DNA from: Bordetella parapertussis
GTDB taxonomy: Bacteria > Pseudomonadota > Gammaproteobacteria > Burkholderiales > Burkholderiaceae_C
Reading direction: 5' to 3'
Assembly (NCBI GenBank): GCA_945873925.1
Contig: CAMCES010000013.1
Coordinates: 1-39,186, forward strand
DNA: 39,186 bases
Shown: piece after piece, positions 17,475-25,002 of the stretch
Layout of the letters: every line of letters begins with the position of its first letter
Numbering within the stretch: the first letter of the stretch is position 1
The notes under the pieces: model-generated
Seen by the model: only the letters and a program-made list of their open reading frames with translations
Database searches by the model: none
Told to the model about the DNA's origin: nothing
Program-made: the position numbers and the translations under genes

Positions 17475-17503
17475 AAAAAAAGCCTGTCGGGAGGGCCCGA
17501 CAG
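17475..17503 (-). terminator. First intrinsic terminator/attenuator after pqqA
   Basis: On the - strand a perfect 8-bp stem (CTGTCGGG paired with CCCGACAG, 17484-17503) with a 4-nt loop is followed after GC by seven U residues (17481 down to 17475). It begins 12 nt after the pqqA stop. Together with the hairpin at 17439-17461 it forms a tandem pair that should make the pqqA message far more abundant than the pqqBCDE message. Confidence 0.85.
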
Positions 17504-17515
17504 ACAAAGCTGGTT

Positions 17516-17590
17516 TCAGCGGTTGGCGATGTACATGGTGATTTCAAAGCCGAAACGCATGTCGCTTGCTGCAGGTGTTTGCCATTTCAT
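17516..17590 (-). CDS. pqqA: PQQ precursor peptide PqqA
   Basis: A 24-residue ribosomal peptide, MKWQTPAASDMRFGFEIT followed by MYIANR. It has the invariant Glu16 and Tyr20 in the E-x3-Y spacing that PqqE crosslinks and that become the PQQ skeleton. The MKWxxPxxxDxRxGFE pattern is diagnostic of PqqA. A GGAG ribosome site lies 7 nt before the ATG. The gene is first in the operon and is followed by two tandem terminators before pqqB. No pqqF-type protease gene is in the window; PqqA must be cleaved by a peptidase encoded elsewhere or by an unrecognised enzyme. Confidence 0.96.
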   Translation of the reverse strand: MKWQTPAASDMRFGFEITMYIANR

Positions 17591-17653
17591 GGTGTATCTC
17601 CAAATAAAAAATTGCCGCGGATTGCGGATGGTTGCGCTCAAAGACATTTCGAA

Positions 17654-17669
17654 CACAGGACGTACTGTG
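17654..17669. promoter_or_regulatory. Candidate operator: inverted repeat CACAG-N6-CTGTG
   Basis: A perfect 5-bp inverted repeat with a 6-bp centre lies 64 nt upstream of the pqqA ATG, in the 214-bp divergent region shared with the proline iminopeptidase operon. Position and symmetry suit a dimeric regulator, but the arms are short enough to arise by chance. No convincing -35/-10 pair was seen for either direction. Confidence 0.25.
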
Positions 17670-17726
17670 CCCGCCCGGCCCAACGAGCACCATCGGCAAA
17701 GCATGGAATCGATCCTCATGAATTTC

Positions 17727-17749
17727 TGGAAACTGCCCTAGGGTTTCCA
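17727..17749. promoter_or_regulatory. Candidate operator: inverted repeat TGGAAAC-N9-GTTTCCA
   Basis: A perfect 7-bp inverted repeat with a 9-bp centre containing CCTAGG, 56 nt upstream of the iminopeptidase ATG. It lies in the same divergent intergenic region as pqqA. No U-tract follows on either strand, so it does not look like a terminator. An operator role is inferred from symmetry and position only. Confidence 0.3.
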
Positions 17750-17804
17750 CCCGCTTCACAGGCTGCTGCCAAACCGCCAGGTCAAAGCGACTAGCATTCA
17801 AGCC

Positions 17805-18779
17805 ATGTCCAAAGACACCGATCCCGCCCTCTATCCTGCGTGTGAACCCTTTGCACACGGGTTTTTGCCCGAGATGGCGGGTCATCAGGTGTATTTCGAG
17901 CAATGCGGACACGCCCTGGGTGTGCCGATTCTCTTTTTGCATGGCGGCCCCGGTGGCGGCTGTCAGCCACAACACCGCCAACTGTTCAACCCCAAAACCA
18001 CCCATGCGGTTTTGTTTGATCAACGCGGCTGTGGACGTTCACTGGCTGACCATGCATTGCACGCCAACACAACGGCAGACTTGATCATCGACATCGAGCG
18101 TATGCGTATGCAATTGGGCATCCCTGCCTGGTTGGTCGTGGGGGGTTCGTGGGGCGGCGGCTTGGCGCTGGCCTATGCCAGCGCGCATCCCCGCGCATGC
18201 TTGGGCTTGGTGTTGCGTGGCGTCTTCTTGTGCCGTCCGAGCGACTTGCATTGGTTTTTCCAAGACGCCGGTCAATGCCTGCCGGATGCTTGGGCGGCCT
18301 TGGCGGATGCCGTGCCAATTGCCCACCGCGAGGACATTGGCAAGCATCTTTTTGCACAGTTGCAAAACGCATCTGAGGCAGGCGCAGTGCCACTGGCCCA
18401 GGCATGGCAGGCATGGGAGAACGCCTTGACCCAACGCAGCTACACCGCGCAAACCCCTGCCAGCCTGAGCGCATCAGCCACAGGCGTACTGCTTGCCAAA
18501 TACCGTTTGCAAAGCCATTACCTGCAAAACGCTTGCTTCCTTCCAAGCGATGGCCTCTTGCCGCATTTGCAAGGTTTAGCAGGTATCCCCATCCATCTTT
18601 TGCATGGTCGCCTGGATTGGATATGCCGCCCGACATCCGCCTGGGCAGTTCACCAAGCCCTGCCGCACAGTCGCTTGCAATGGATAGACCATGCAGGCCA
18701 CAACCTGTTCGAACCGGGCATGACAGCCGCTGTGGTGCATGCCATCGATGCCATGGTGAATACGGTCAGGAGCGCATGA
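17805..18779 (+). CDS. pip: Proline iminopeptidase (alpha/beta hydrolase)
   Basis: A 324-residue S33-family peptidase that releases N-terminal proline from peptides. Visible are the oxyanion region LFLHGGPGGGCQPQHRQLFNP, the DQRGCGRS block, and the nucleophile elbow VVGGSWGGGLALAYA (Ser about residue 113). A late histidine in IDHAGHNLFE completes the triad together with an Asp in LLHGRLDWICRP. These are hallmark motifs of bacterial Pip. It is divergent from pqqA, and its stop overlaps the start of the histidine kinase by 4 nt (ATGA), so it is the first gene of a three-gene coupled operon. A link to PqqA processing is only a hypothesis from position. Confidence 0.9.
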   Translation: MSKDTDPALYPACEPFAHGFLPEMAGHQVYFEQCGHALGVPILFLHGGPGGGCQPQHRQLFNPKTTHAVLFDQRGCGRSLADHALHANTTADLIIDIERMRMQLGIPAWLVVGGSWGGGLALAYASAHPRACLGLVLRGVFLCRPSDLHWFFQDAGQCLPDAWAALADAVPIAHREDIGKHLFAQLQNASEAGAVPLAQAWQAWENALTQRSYTAQTPASLSASATGVLLAKYRLQSHYLQNACFLPSDGLLPHLQGLAGIPIHLLHGRLDWICRPTSAWAVHQALPHSRLQWIDHAGHNLFEPGMTAAVVHAIDAMVNTVRSA

Positions 18780-20140
18780 GCATGTCTTTGCGACTTCAAA
18801 TCAACCTGATCATTGGCCTGTTGTTGGCAGCCTTTGCTTCCCTCTTGATTGGCCTGCAAATCGATGACACCCGCCGCAGCGTGCGCGAAGAAATGGACGG
18901 TGCGAGCATGGTGGCGACCCAGTTGCTTTCGCGGGTGCAGGCCAATACCAGCAGCGTATCACTGGCAGACATGGCGCGTTTTTTGGTGTCGGTCGGACGC
19001 ATTCGCGCCCATGAAATCGAGTTGCAAGATGAGCAGGGGCAGGTGCTCTACCACTCGCCGCCGCCTGTTTACAAAGCAGGTCGGGACGCGCCTGCTTGGT
19101 ACAGCGATATCGTCACACCACCTGTGACCGTGCGGGAAATTCAATTGCGGCAAGGCCGCTTGCTGGTTTGGGCTGATCCATCCCGAGCTGTGCTTGATGG
19201 TTGGGATGACTTTGTACCCATCTTGACCACGGTGCTGATTGGCTTTGTATTCGGCAATGTGGTGGTGTTTGTGCTGGTGGGTCGGGTGTTGCGGCCCATC
19301 CAACAAGTGGTGCAAGGCCTGCAAGACATCAGCGCAGGCAGTTACGCCACAAGGCTGCCCCGCATGCCCGGCCAAGAAGCCCAGCAAATGGGCACGGCAT
19401 TCAATGCCATGGCGCAATCGGTGCAAGACGGCATCGAGGCTCGGGTGAAAGCGCGTGAAGCAACCCAAGCCTTGGCGCAAAACCGAGAACTCACCCAAGT
19501 GATTCAAGCCCGCATTGAAGAGGTGCGGGGGCAAATTGCGCGTGAATTGCATGACGAGTTGGGTCAGCAAGTCACGGCCATCAAAAGCGTGGGACTGGCG
19601 ATTGCACACCGCGCCAAGGGCGTGGATGCGCAAATCGAGTCCTCGGCCCAGATGGTGGTCTCGTGTGCCGATGCGATTTACGAAGAAGTGCATCAACTCG
19701 TGAGCAAACTCAGGCCCCTGGCCCTGGACCGATTTGGCTTGGCCGATGCGCTACAAGACTTGCTCGAAGACGCCAGGACGCGTCATCCTGAGGTGGTCAT
19801 TCAACTCAAAGCAGACAAGGCTTTGGACACTGTGGACCAAGCCCTGGCAACCGCCATCTATCGCATCATGCAAGAGTCACTGACCAATGCACTGCGCCAC
19901 GCGCAAGCCACCCAAATCGACATGCGGGTTGCCGTGCAAGCAGACCAACTGACCTTGGAAGTCACCGACAACGGCTTGGGGCCTGCAGCCAATTGGGCTG
20001 AATCAGGCCACTTTGGCGTGATTGGTATGCGCGAGCGCGCACAAGGCTTGGGCGGCGAGTTGTACTTTGAGGCCTTGGTGCCATCGGGTGTGCGGGTGCA
20101 TGCCGTTTTGCCACTGAGCCAAAATACACCGCATGACTAA
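18776..20140 (+). CDS. NarX-type sensor histidine kinase
   Basis: A 454-residue membrane sensor. It has membrane segment 1 at about residues 7-26 (INLIIGLLLAAFASLLIGL), a periplasmic region of about 110 residues, and segment 2 around residues 142-166 (PILTTVLIGFVFGNVVVFVLVGRVL). Then come a HAMP linker, a HisKA_3 dimerisation domain with ARELHDELGQQVTAIKS (His259), and an HATPase with N-box IMQESLTNALRHAQ, G1 VTDNGLGP and G2 FGVIGMRERAQGLGG. This matches kinases that pair with NarL-type regulators. The ATG at 18776 overlaps the pip stop; the ATG at 18782 is an alternative. It overlaps the response regulator gene by 8 nt. The sensed signal is unknown. Confidence 0.9.
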   Translation: MSMSLRLQINLIIGLLLAAFASLLIGLQIDDTRRSVREEMDGASMVATQLLSRVQANTSSVSLADMARFLVSVGRIRAHEIELQDEQGQVLYHSPPPVYKAGRDAPAWYSDIVTPPVTVREIQLRQGRLLVWADPSRAVLDGWDDFVPILTTVLIGFVFGNVVVFVLVGRVLRPIQQVVQGLQDISAGSYATRLPRMPGQEAQQMGTAFNAMAQSVQDGIEARVKAREATQALAQNRELTQVIQARIEEVRGQIARELHDELGQQVTAIKSVGLAIAHRAKGVDAQIESSAQMVVSCADAIYEEVHQLVSKLRPLALDRFGLADALQDLLEDARTRHPEVVIQLKADKALDTVDQALATAIYRIMQESLTNALRHAQATQIDMRVAVQADQLTLEVTDNGLGPAANWAESGHFGVIGMRERAQGLGGELYFEALVPSGVRVHAVLPLSQNTPHD

Positions 20141-20780
20141 ATTGAAACTCATGTTGGTCGATGACCATGCGGTTGTGCGTGGCGGCTTCAAGGTCTTGCT
20201 GCAGACCTGGGAGGATGTCGAGGTGGTGGCTGAGGCCGCCAGTGGCGAAGAAGCGTTGCAACTCTATGAGCAACATCACCCCGATGTGGTGGTGATGGAC
20301 ATTGCCATGGCTGGCATGGGAGGCATTGAAGCGATCAAACGTTTGTTGGCCAAGGACCCACAGGTTTGCATCCTGTCCTTGTCCGCCCATGAAGACACCA
20401 GCTACTCCAAAAGGGCATTACAAGCCGGGGCCTTGGGTTATTTGTCCAAACGCACTGCACCTGAGGTGCTGATCGATGCGATACGCATGGTGGGCCAGAA
20501 AAAACGTTTCATCGATCCCGTGATCGCCCAACGCATGGCGATGCAAGACCTGGATGGAGACGAGAGCCCGATAGAAAAACTCTCGCCCAGAGAGTTTGAG
20601 GTGTTCGTGCAATTGGCGCGCGGTCAGTCGGTGGTGCAAATTTCGGAGATCCTGAATTTATCCTCGTCCACGGTGGGCACCCATCTCTACAAAATCAAAC
20701 AGAAATTGCAACTGGCCAACCAGTCTGAAATCACTTTATTGGCCATGCGCCATGGCTTGTTGGATTCAGGCAATGCCTGA
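20133..20780 (+). CDS. NarL/LuxR-family response regulator
   Basis: A 215-residue two-component regulator. The receiver domain (1-120) has the acidic pair Asp10-Asp11 and phospho-acceptor Asp56 in VVVMDIAMAGMGG. The switch Ser is in ILSLSAHED and the conserved Lys in GYLSKRTAPEVL. The C-terminal LuxR-type helix-turn-helix is LSPREFEVFVQLARGQSVVQISEILNLSSSTVGTHLYKIKQKL. It overlaps the kinase gene by 8 nt, so the two are certainly a cognate pair. NarL-type regulators of this kind control PQQ and quinoprotein dehydrogenase genes in pseudomonads, so the nearby pqq operon is a reasonable target, though this is inference. Confidence 0.92.
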   Translation: MTKLKLMLVDDHAVVRGGFKVLLQTWEDVEVVAEAASGEEALQLYEQHHPDVVVMDIAMAGMGGIEAIKRLLAKDPQVCILSLSAHEDTSYSKRALQAGALGYLSKRTAPEVLIDAIRMVGQKKRFIDPVIAQRMAMQDLDGDESPIEKLSPREFEVFVQLARGQSVVQISEILNLSSSTVGTHLYKIKQKLQLANQSEITLLAMRHGLLDSGNA

Positions 20781-20785
20781 GTGAC

Positions 20786-20911
20786 TCAGTCTGCCCAGGT
20801 GTCGGGCGGCACCAAGGGTGCTTTGATGCTGACATGCACCACTTGTTTGTCATCTGCACGCAAGGTCATGCGGCCATGACGCAAATTACCATCGTCCGAC
20901 TCAGGACCAAC
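20786..20911 (-). pseudogene. Possible C-terminal remnant of an unrecognised gene
   Basis: On the - strand an open stretch of 41 codons ends in TGA at 20788-20786. It encodes a protein-like tail (VGPESDDGNLRHGR, then MTLRADDKQVVHVSIKAPLV and PPDTWAD). A TAG at 20914-20912 blocks the frame upstream. The next bases are open in a shifted frame (LMDFDFRARLVLSR), suggesting a frameshifted or truncated gene. There is no ribosome site at the internal ATG (20869). I do not recognise the family. It lies 6 nt behind the response regulator gene, convergent with it, and could also be chance. Confidence 0.3.
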
Positions 20912-20994
20912 CTAGCCCTGAAATCAAAGTCCATCAGGATGGCGAAGGGATTGGCTTAGGAGGGGCTGGCAAACCCGCATAAAACCATTTGACT

Positions 20995-21082
20995 TGGCGG
21001 AAGCGGTGAGATTCGAACTCACGAACCCTTGCGGGTTGCCGGTTTTCAAGACCGGTGCAATCGACCACTCTGCCACGCTTCC
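20995..21082 (-). tRNA. tRNA-Ser (TGA anticodon)
   Basis: On the - strand the 88-nt sequence has acceptor arms GGAAGCG and CGCTTCC. The anticodon arm is CCGGT-CTTGAAA-ACCGG with anticodon TGA. The long class-II variable arm AACCC-GCAA-GGGTT is typical of serine tRNAs. The T-arm carries GTTCGAATC, and a CCA end is encoded (20997-20995). It borders the polysaccharide export cluster and could have served as an insertion point for it. Confidence 0.96.
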
Positions 21083-21179
21083 TGTCTTTTTGGGTCTTAA
21101 CTGAGATGATTCTAACTTCCGTGACCTGGCAATTGATAAGCTCACAGATCACCGACTCATTTTGACAAACAGTTTCGAC

Positions 21180-22367
21180 TCAAGATGGTTTGATTCGCCA
21201 AGCCCGTTTCAGGGCTTGCATTTGGGCAGCACCTTGTGGATTGACTGAATTGACACGCAAAGCCCGACGAACAAAAGCTATCAGGACACCGGCAAACAAT
21301 CCTGCTAGCGCGGCCACCATGACAATCAATGTTCGCTTGGGCTTGGATTTTTGTTCTGGTGGTAATGCAGGATCGACTTGCTGGATCAACGGTCCTTCTT
21401 TGGCCTCATCGATTCGAGCCATTTCAAATTGTCGAATCAGCACTTCTAATTTGGCTTCTTGTACCTTAGTTTCCCTGAAACTTTGAATGGCCAACTGTTG
21501 GGTCGGGCTACTGACTGCAGCACGGCCCTCGCCATTTTCAAGCTTGAACAGCTGGGAACGCATCGCTGCTAATTCACTGCTGGTTTTCTGCATTTCAGGG
21601 TTTTGACCAGTGACAAACCTGCTCATGGCCTGTATTTGAACCTCTTTAGCAGCAATTTGGGCACGCAATTCTGCGCTGGCTCGGACACCGCTTTCTGCCA
21701 AAACAGCAGTGACCTGCATCCCTGATTTTTGTTTGGCCTCGCGGAATACGGATTCGGCATTGATCAACTCTTGTTGTACTTTCTTGATTTCTTGGTCAAA
21801 GAAAACACGCCTTTGCTGAGCTTCAGTGACGGCCAACTTGGTGAGTAAAACTCGCAATTCTTCAACGTGCAAATTCGCCAATTGGGCTGCAAAAGCAGGA
21901 TCACGGTCATCTGCCTCAACGGTTAACAGACCAGACTTTTTGTCCGCTGACAATTTCATAGCTGATTTGAGTTGCTTACGAGTATCAGCTAAGGTTTCAG
22001 TTTCATATCGGGCTTGTAGTTGCAATTTGGCAATCACTGAATTTTGTAAAGTTTCACTGCCCATCAACGCAATGTACATTTCATCGGGGCTTTTGATACC
22101 CGCCGCTCCACCAGCCATGCCAGCCAAGGCGCCTAAACTGGCCAAGGCTGATGCAGCGCCGCTTTGGTTTTGTTGAGGCGGCATCACCAATGTTTTTGCT
22201 GTAAAAACCGGTTGCATGGTCAATACAACGCCAATGGCCGCCAATGTCGTTAATAACGGAACCAAGAAAAGACTCAGCTTTTCTTCGCCAAGGGCGATCA
22301 ACAAGTCAATCAGGCTGATTTCATCCTCTGAGGCATCAATTTGATTGGGGGCAAGAGATTCACTCAT
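21180..22367 (-). CDS. Wzz/GumC-type polysaccharide co-polymerase (chain-length determinant)
   Basis: A 395-residue inner-membrane protein with the typical layout. A cytoplasmic start (SEDEISLIDLLIALGEEK) leads into membrane segment 1 (about residues 34-54, LSLFLVPLLTTLAAIGVVLTM). A long periplasmic coiled region (KVQQELINAESVFREAKQKSG) follows, then a proline/lysine stretch PALPPEQKSKPKRT and membrane segment 2 (IVMVAALAGLFAGVLIAFVRR). There is no C-terminal tyrosine-kinase domain. Such proteins set polymer length for O-antigen, capsule or exopolysaccharide. The ATG at 22367 is chosen over upstream codons because the Wzz motif follows it and the preceding gene stops 4 nt before. It is likely co-transcribed with the Wza-like gene. 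Confidence 0.88.
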   Translation of the reverse strand: MSESLAPNQIDASEDEISLIDLLIALGEEKLSLFLVPLLTTLAAIGVVLTMQPVFTAKTLVMPPQQNQSGAASALASLGALAGMAGGAAGIKSPDEMYIALMGSETLQNSVIAKLQLQARYETETLADTRKQLKSAMKLSADKKSGLLTVEADDRDPAFAAQLANLHVEELRVLLTKLAVTEAQQRRVFFDQEIKKVQQELINAESVFREAKQKSGMQVTAVLAESGVRASAELRAQIAAKEVQIQAMSRFVTGQNPEMQKTSSELAAMRSQLFKLENGEGRAAVSSPTQQLAIQSFRETKVQEAKLEVLIRQFEMARIDEAKEGPLIQQVDPALPPEQKSKPKRTLIVMVAALAGLFAGVLIAFVRRALRVNSVNPQGAAQMQALKRAWRIKPS

Positions 22368-22371
22368 GGCA

Positions 22372-24873
22372 TCAGTTTCTGAGAGATTTGAAAGCTGCGG
22401 CACCAAGACCTAATTGATAAAGAACTTGTGTGTAGTCCTTGGCATTTCGAACAATGGTGTTCCAGGAAGATTCTTTATTGACTTTTTCAGGAACAACGAT
22501 GGTGTCGCCAGGCATGACCACGGTAGACAATATTTTGTTGTCTCGCCAGAACTTCTCTTCGTTACTCAGTGCAGATCCATCTGCTCTGACCAAGATGATG
22601 TTCTCCATGTCACCACCGGAGCTGACGCCCGATAACTTCAGATAGCTCCCTACAGTCTGTCCTTTGCTGTACAAAAGAGCAGACTCGGTATTCACAGAAC
22701 CCAAGACATAGACAAAGTCGGGCTTTGATGGAATCAAAAGACGATCAAGGGGTTGCAGGCTGATGTTTGGAAGCTTTGAAAGCTGATTGGTTTCGGTTGC
22801 GGGATGAGACAGCGCAATCCTGCCTGAAGGCTGAAGCTCTTTAAGTCGTTTGATGGTCTGCAACTGCTCTTCTTTGGCGATTGCCAATCGCGCTTGCAAG
22901 GTAGCTGCATCCAATGTGCCCCCAGCATTTTGAGCCAAACTGGTCAGGTTGGATTGGCTTTCATTTTCAATGCGGGTAATCAGTCTTGACAAATTGGCCT
23001 TTTGGGACTTTTGCACTTCTTCACGGGTAAATTCAGCACCAAATAAATAAGCATTGGTGGTCAGTCCACCTGCGCGCGAAATAAGCTCTGCCAAGTTGTC
23101 ACCTGGGCTGACCGAATAAATCCCTGCACGGTTCACTTCACCCTCAATCAACACATTGACCCTGCGCTTTGATAGAGGCAGTCGAACATCGGACGCAGAA
23201 AAAACAGTCACAACATCGCCAGGTTTTAAAATCAGATTGTCTGGTCCTTCGAGATTGTCAAGCGCCGCAGCAAGGTTGAATGACAACATCTCTGCGCTAG
23301 CAGTGGACTGATTGGTCCTCTCCAGCAGTGCGTAGTCAAAATTAACTTCTTCGACCAATCGGCGAATACTTTCAGTGAGCGTTTTGTCCTTTGAAAAAGT
23401 GCTGTTTTCGTCTGCACGATTACCGTCTGCACGATTACCGTCTGCACGATTACCGTCTGCACGATTACCGTCTGCACGATTCATCCCCAACCGCATGGCC
23501 AGTTCTGCATCGGCAATATCTGCATCAACCAAGTCTTTGGGTAATTTTGTCTTGTCTCTTTGCGCCCGCTCAAGCTCGAAGTTATCAAAAAGAAGTTGAT
23601 TTTTACGACGTAAATTGTCTGAACTACCCAAGACCTCTCGACTGGGTATCAAGTCACGAATTCGCATCCCTTCAAACCAAGGAATTGTTTTAGGTTTAGT
23701 CACTGCACCACGCAAGGTCACCGAATTGGCAATCCGAGGTACAAGCGCATCAACAGTGATCAAATCACCGTTTTGAAGTTTGGTGCTTAAACCTTGCGCA
23801 TCCATGGTCAACTCGATCAGTCGACGAGGCTGATTGCTCAAGGGGTCAAGCCTTTCAAGGTTGATTTTCCTGGGGTCGGCAACCGCAGGCAGTCCAGCCG
23901 CATAAACCAACAACTGACCCAAATTCTCCGTTGGAGTTTTAAGCTCATACACAGCAGGCATGTTCACTGCGCCACTGATGGCCACATAAGCAACGGCGGG
24001 AGGTATGACGATGATGTCACCATCTAAAAGCTTGAAATCAGAAGTTGTATTGCCTTGCGCTAGAAAAGAGTACATGTCCAAACTTGTGACAACTTGGTTG
24101 TCTCGTTTGAGTTGAATATTGCGCATTGAACCCACCAAGCCAGGGCCACCAGTTGCGAACAAAGCACTCACTAAGGTGGATTGACTACTGAGGGTGTAGC
24201 TGCCGGGACGCCTGGCTTGGCCCACAACATAAATATGGATATTCCTGAGTTGCCCCATGGTGAGGCTGATTTCAAAGTTTTTGTAAAGCTTGCGCAGGTG
24301 AGAGTCTATGATTTTTTCCGCATGGGAAAACTTGACCCCGGCCAAGGCAATACTGCCCACTTTGGGCAGATTTATTTGACCCGATTTATCAATCACTGCG
24401 CGCACATCAATGTCCAAGGATCCCCAACCCCTGATCACCAATTCGTCGCCAGTTCCTAGAACATAGCCCGGACTGACAGGCGAGTTCTCTGGTGAAGAAA
24501 AAGCGGGGGGCGAGACTGATGCATTTTGTATTTGCTTGGTTTGGTTGACGTTGTCAAAAAAATCTCTGCCATAAATAGTTAAGGATTGACCGGTGTTTTG
24601 CAAAATAAAACGCTGAAAATCATTGGCAGGCAGTGGGCTGAATTCGTAGGCTGGGATGATTTGGGTTTGTGTTTTGGGCTCTACCGAACGCAGCACATTG
24701 GGCGAATTGGGCAGACCTAGGGTACCTAAATTGGCACTCCCATTTGTCCCTGTTCCTATGGAGCCGGGGTTGGGCAGTTGCATGTTCGGCAAGTTCTGCG
24801 CCAATGAAACAAAAGAAAAGAGCACCAAAGCAGAACCGATCATGAGTGCTTGTAATTGCTTTGAAATTTTCAT
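22372..24873 (-). CDS. Wza/SLBB-type polysaccharide export outer-membrane protein
   Basis: An 833-residue secreted protein. A signal peptide (residues 1-25, IGSALVLFSFVSLAQ) precedes a Poly_export domain (VSPGYVLGTGDELVIRGWGSLDIDVRAVIDKSGQINLPKVGSIALAG, about residues 133-180). Several SLBB beta-grasp repeats follow: IHIYVVGQARRPGSYTLSSQSTLVSALFATGG, VAISGAVNMPAVYEL, VNVLIEGEVNRAGIYSVSPGDNLAELISRAGG and FVYVLGSVNTESALLYSKGQTVGSYLKLSGV. There is no lipobox cysteine, unlike E. coli Wza, and the protein is over twice as long, resembling KpsD-like multi-SLBB exporters. Between domains (about residues 465-488) lies a pentapeptide repeat NRADG. It probably forms the outer-membrane exit for the polymer controlled by the neighbouring Wzz protein. 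Confidence 0.9.
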   Translation of the reverse strand: MKISKQLQALMIGSALVLFSFVSLAQNLPNMQLPNPGSIGTGTNGSANLGTLGLPNSPNVLRSVEPKTQTQIIPAYEFSPLPANDFQRFILQNTGQSLTIYGRDFFDNVNQTKQIQNASVSPPAFSSPENSPVSPGYVLGTGDELVIRGWGSLDIDVRAVIDKSGQINLPKVGSIALAGVKFSHAEKIIDSHLRKLYKNFEISLTMGQLRNIHIYVVGQARRPGSYTLSSQSTLVSALFATGGPGLVGSMRNIQLKRDNQVVTSLDMYSFLAQGNTTSDFKLLDGDIIVIPPAVAYVAISGAVNMPAVYELKTPTENLGQLLVYAAGLPAVADPRKINLERLDPLSNQPRRLIELTMDAQGLSTKLQNGDLITVDALVPRIANSVTLRGAVTKPKTIPWFEGMRIRDLIPSREVLGSSDNLRRKNQLLFDNFELERAQRDKTKLPKDLVDADIADAELAMRLGMNRADGNRADGNRADGNRADGNRADENSTFSKDKTLTESIRRLVEEVNFDYALLERTNQSTASAEMLSFNLAAALDNLEGPDNLILKPGDVVTVFSASDVRLPLSKRRVNVLIEGEVNRAGIYSVSPGDNLAELISRAGGLTTNAYLFGAEFTREEVQKSQKANLSRLITRIENESQSNLTSLAQNAGGTLDAATLQARLAIAKEEQLQTIKRLKELQPSGRIALSHPATETNQLSKLPNISLQPLDRLLIPSKPDFVYVLGSVNTESALLYSKGQTVGSYLKLSGVSSGGDMENIILVRADGSALSNEEKFWRDNKILSTVVMPGDTIVVPEKVNKESSWNTIVRNAKDYTQVLYQLGLGAAAFKSLRN
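23411..23480. repeat. 15-bp in-frame tandem repeat (about 4.7 copies) inside the export gene
   Basis: The unit TCTGCACGATTACCG (+ strand) occurs four times exactly from 23411 to 23470, followed by ten bases of a fifth copy. On the coding (-) strand it encodes NRADG repeated, the final copy reading NRADE. Copies are identical at DNA level, so the array is young or still changing. Gain or loss of a unit keeps the reading frame. Confidence 0.95.
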
Positions 24874-24935
24874 CGAAGTCTCTGATTCAAGTTGATCTGA
24901 CTGCCATGGTTACTTTGCACAGCGGGTCATAATGG

Positions 24936-24970
24936 CATTGGCACTGCCTCGCAACATTTGCACTGCCTCG
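24936..24970. promoter_or_regulatory. Pair of 16-bp direct repeats in a divergent promoter region
   Basis: CATTGGCACTGCCTCG (24936-24951) and CATTTGCACTGCCTCG (24955-24970) match at 15 of 16 positions with a 19-bp period, close to two helical turns. They lie in the 129-bp gap between the export gene (- strand) and the barrel gene (+ strand), about 33 nt before the latter's ATG. This suits a regulator binding two sites on one face of the DNA. No clear -35/-10 pair was found. Confidence 0.45.
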
Positions 24971-25002
24971 AAATCATTCATTGTCATTAACGAGGGGATA
25001 TT

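Noticed and set aside
23411..23480. Tandem repeats as a CRISPR array
   Set aside because: The unit is 15 bp with no spacers, lies in frame inside a conserved export gene, and no cas genes are present.
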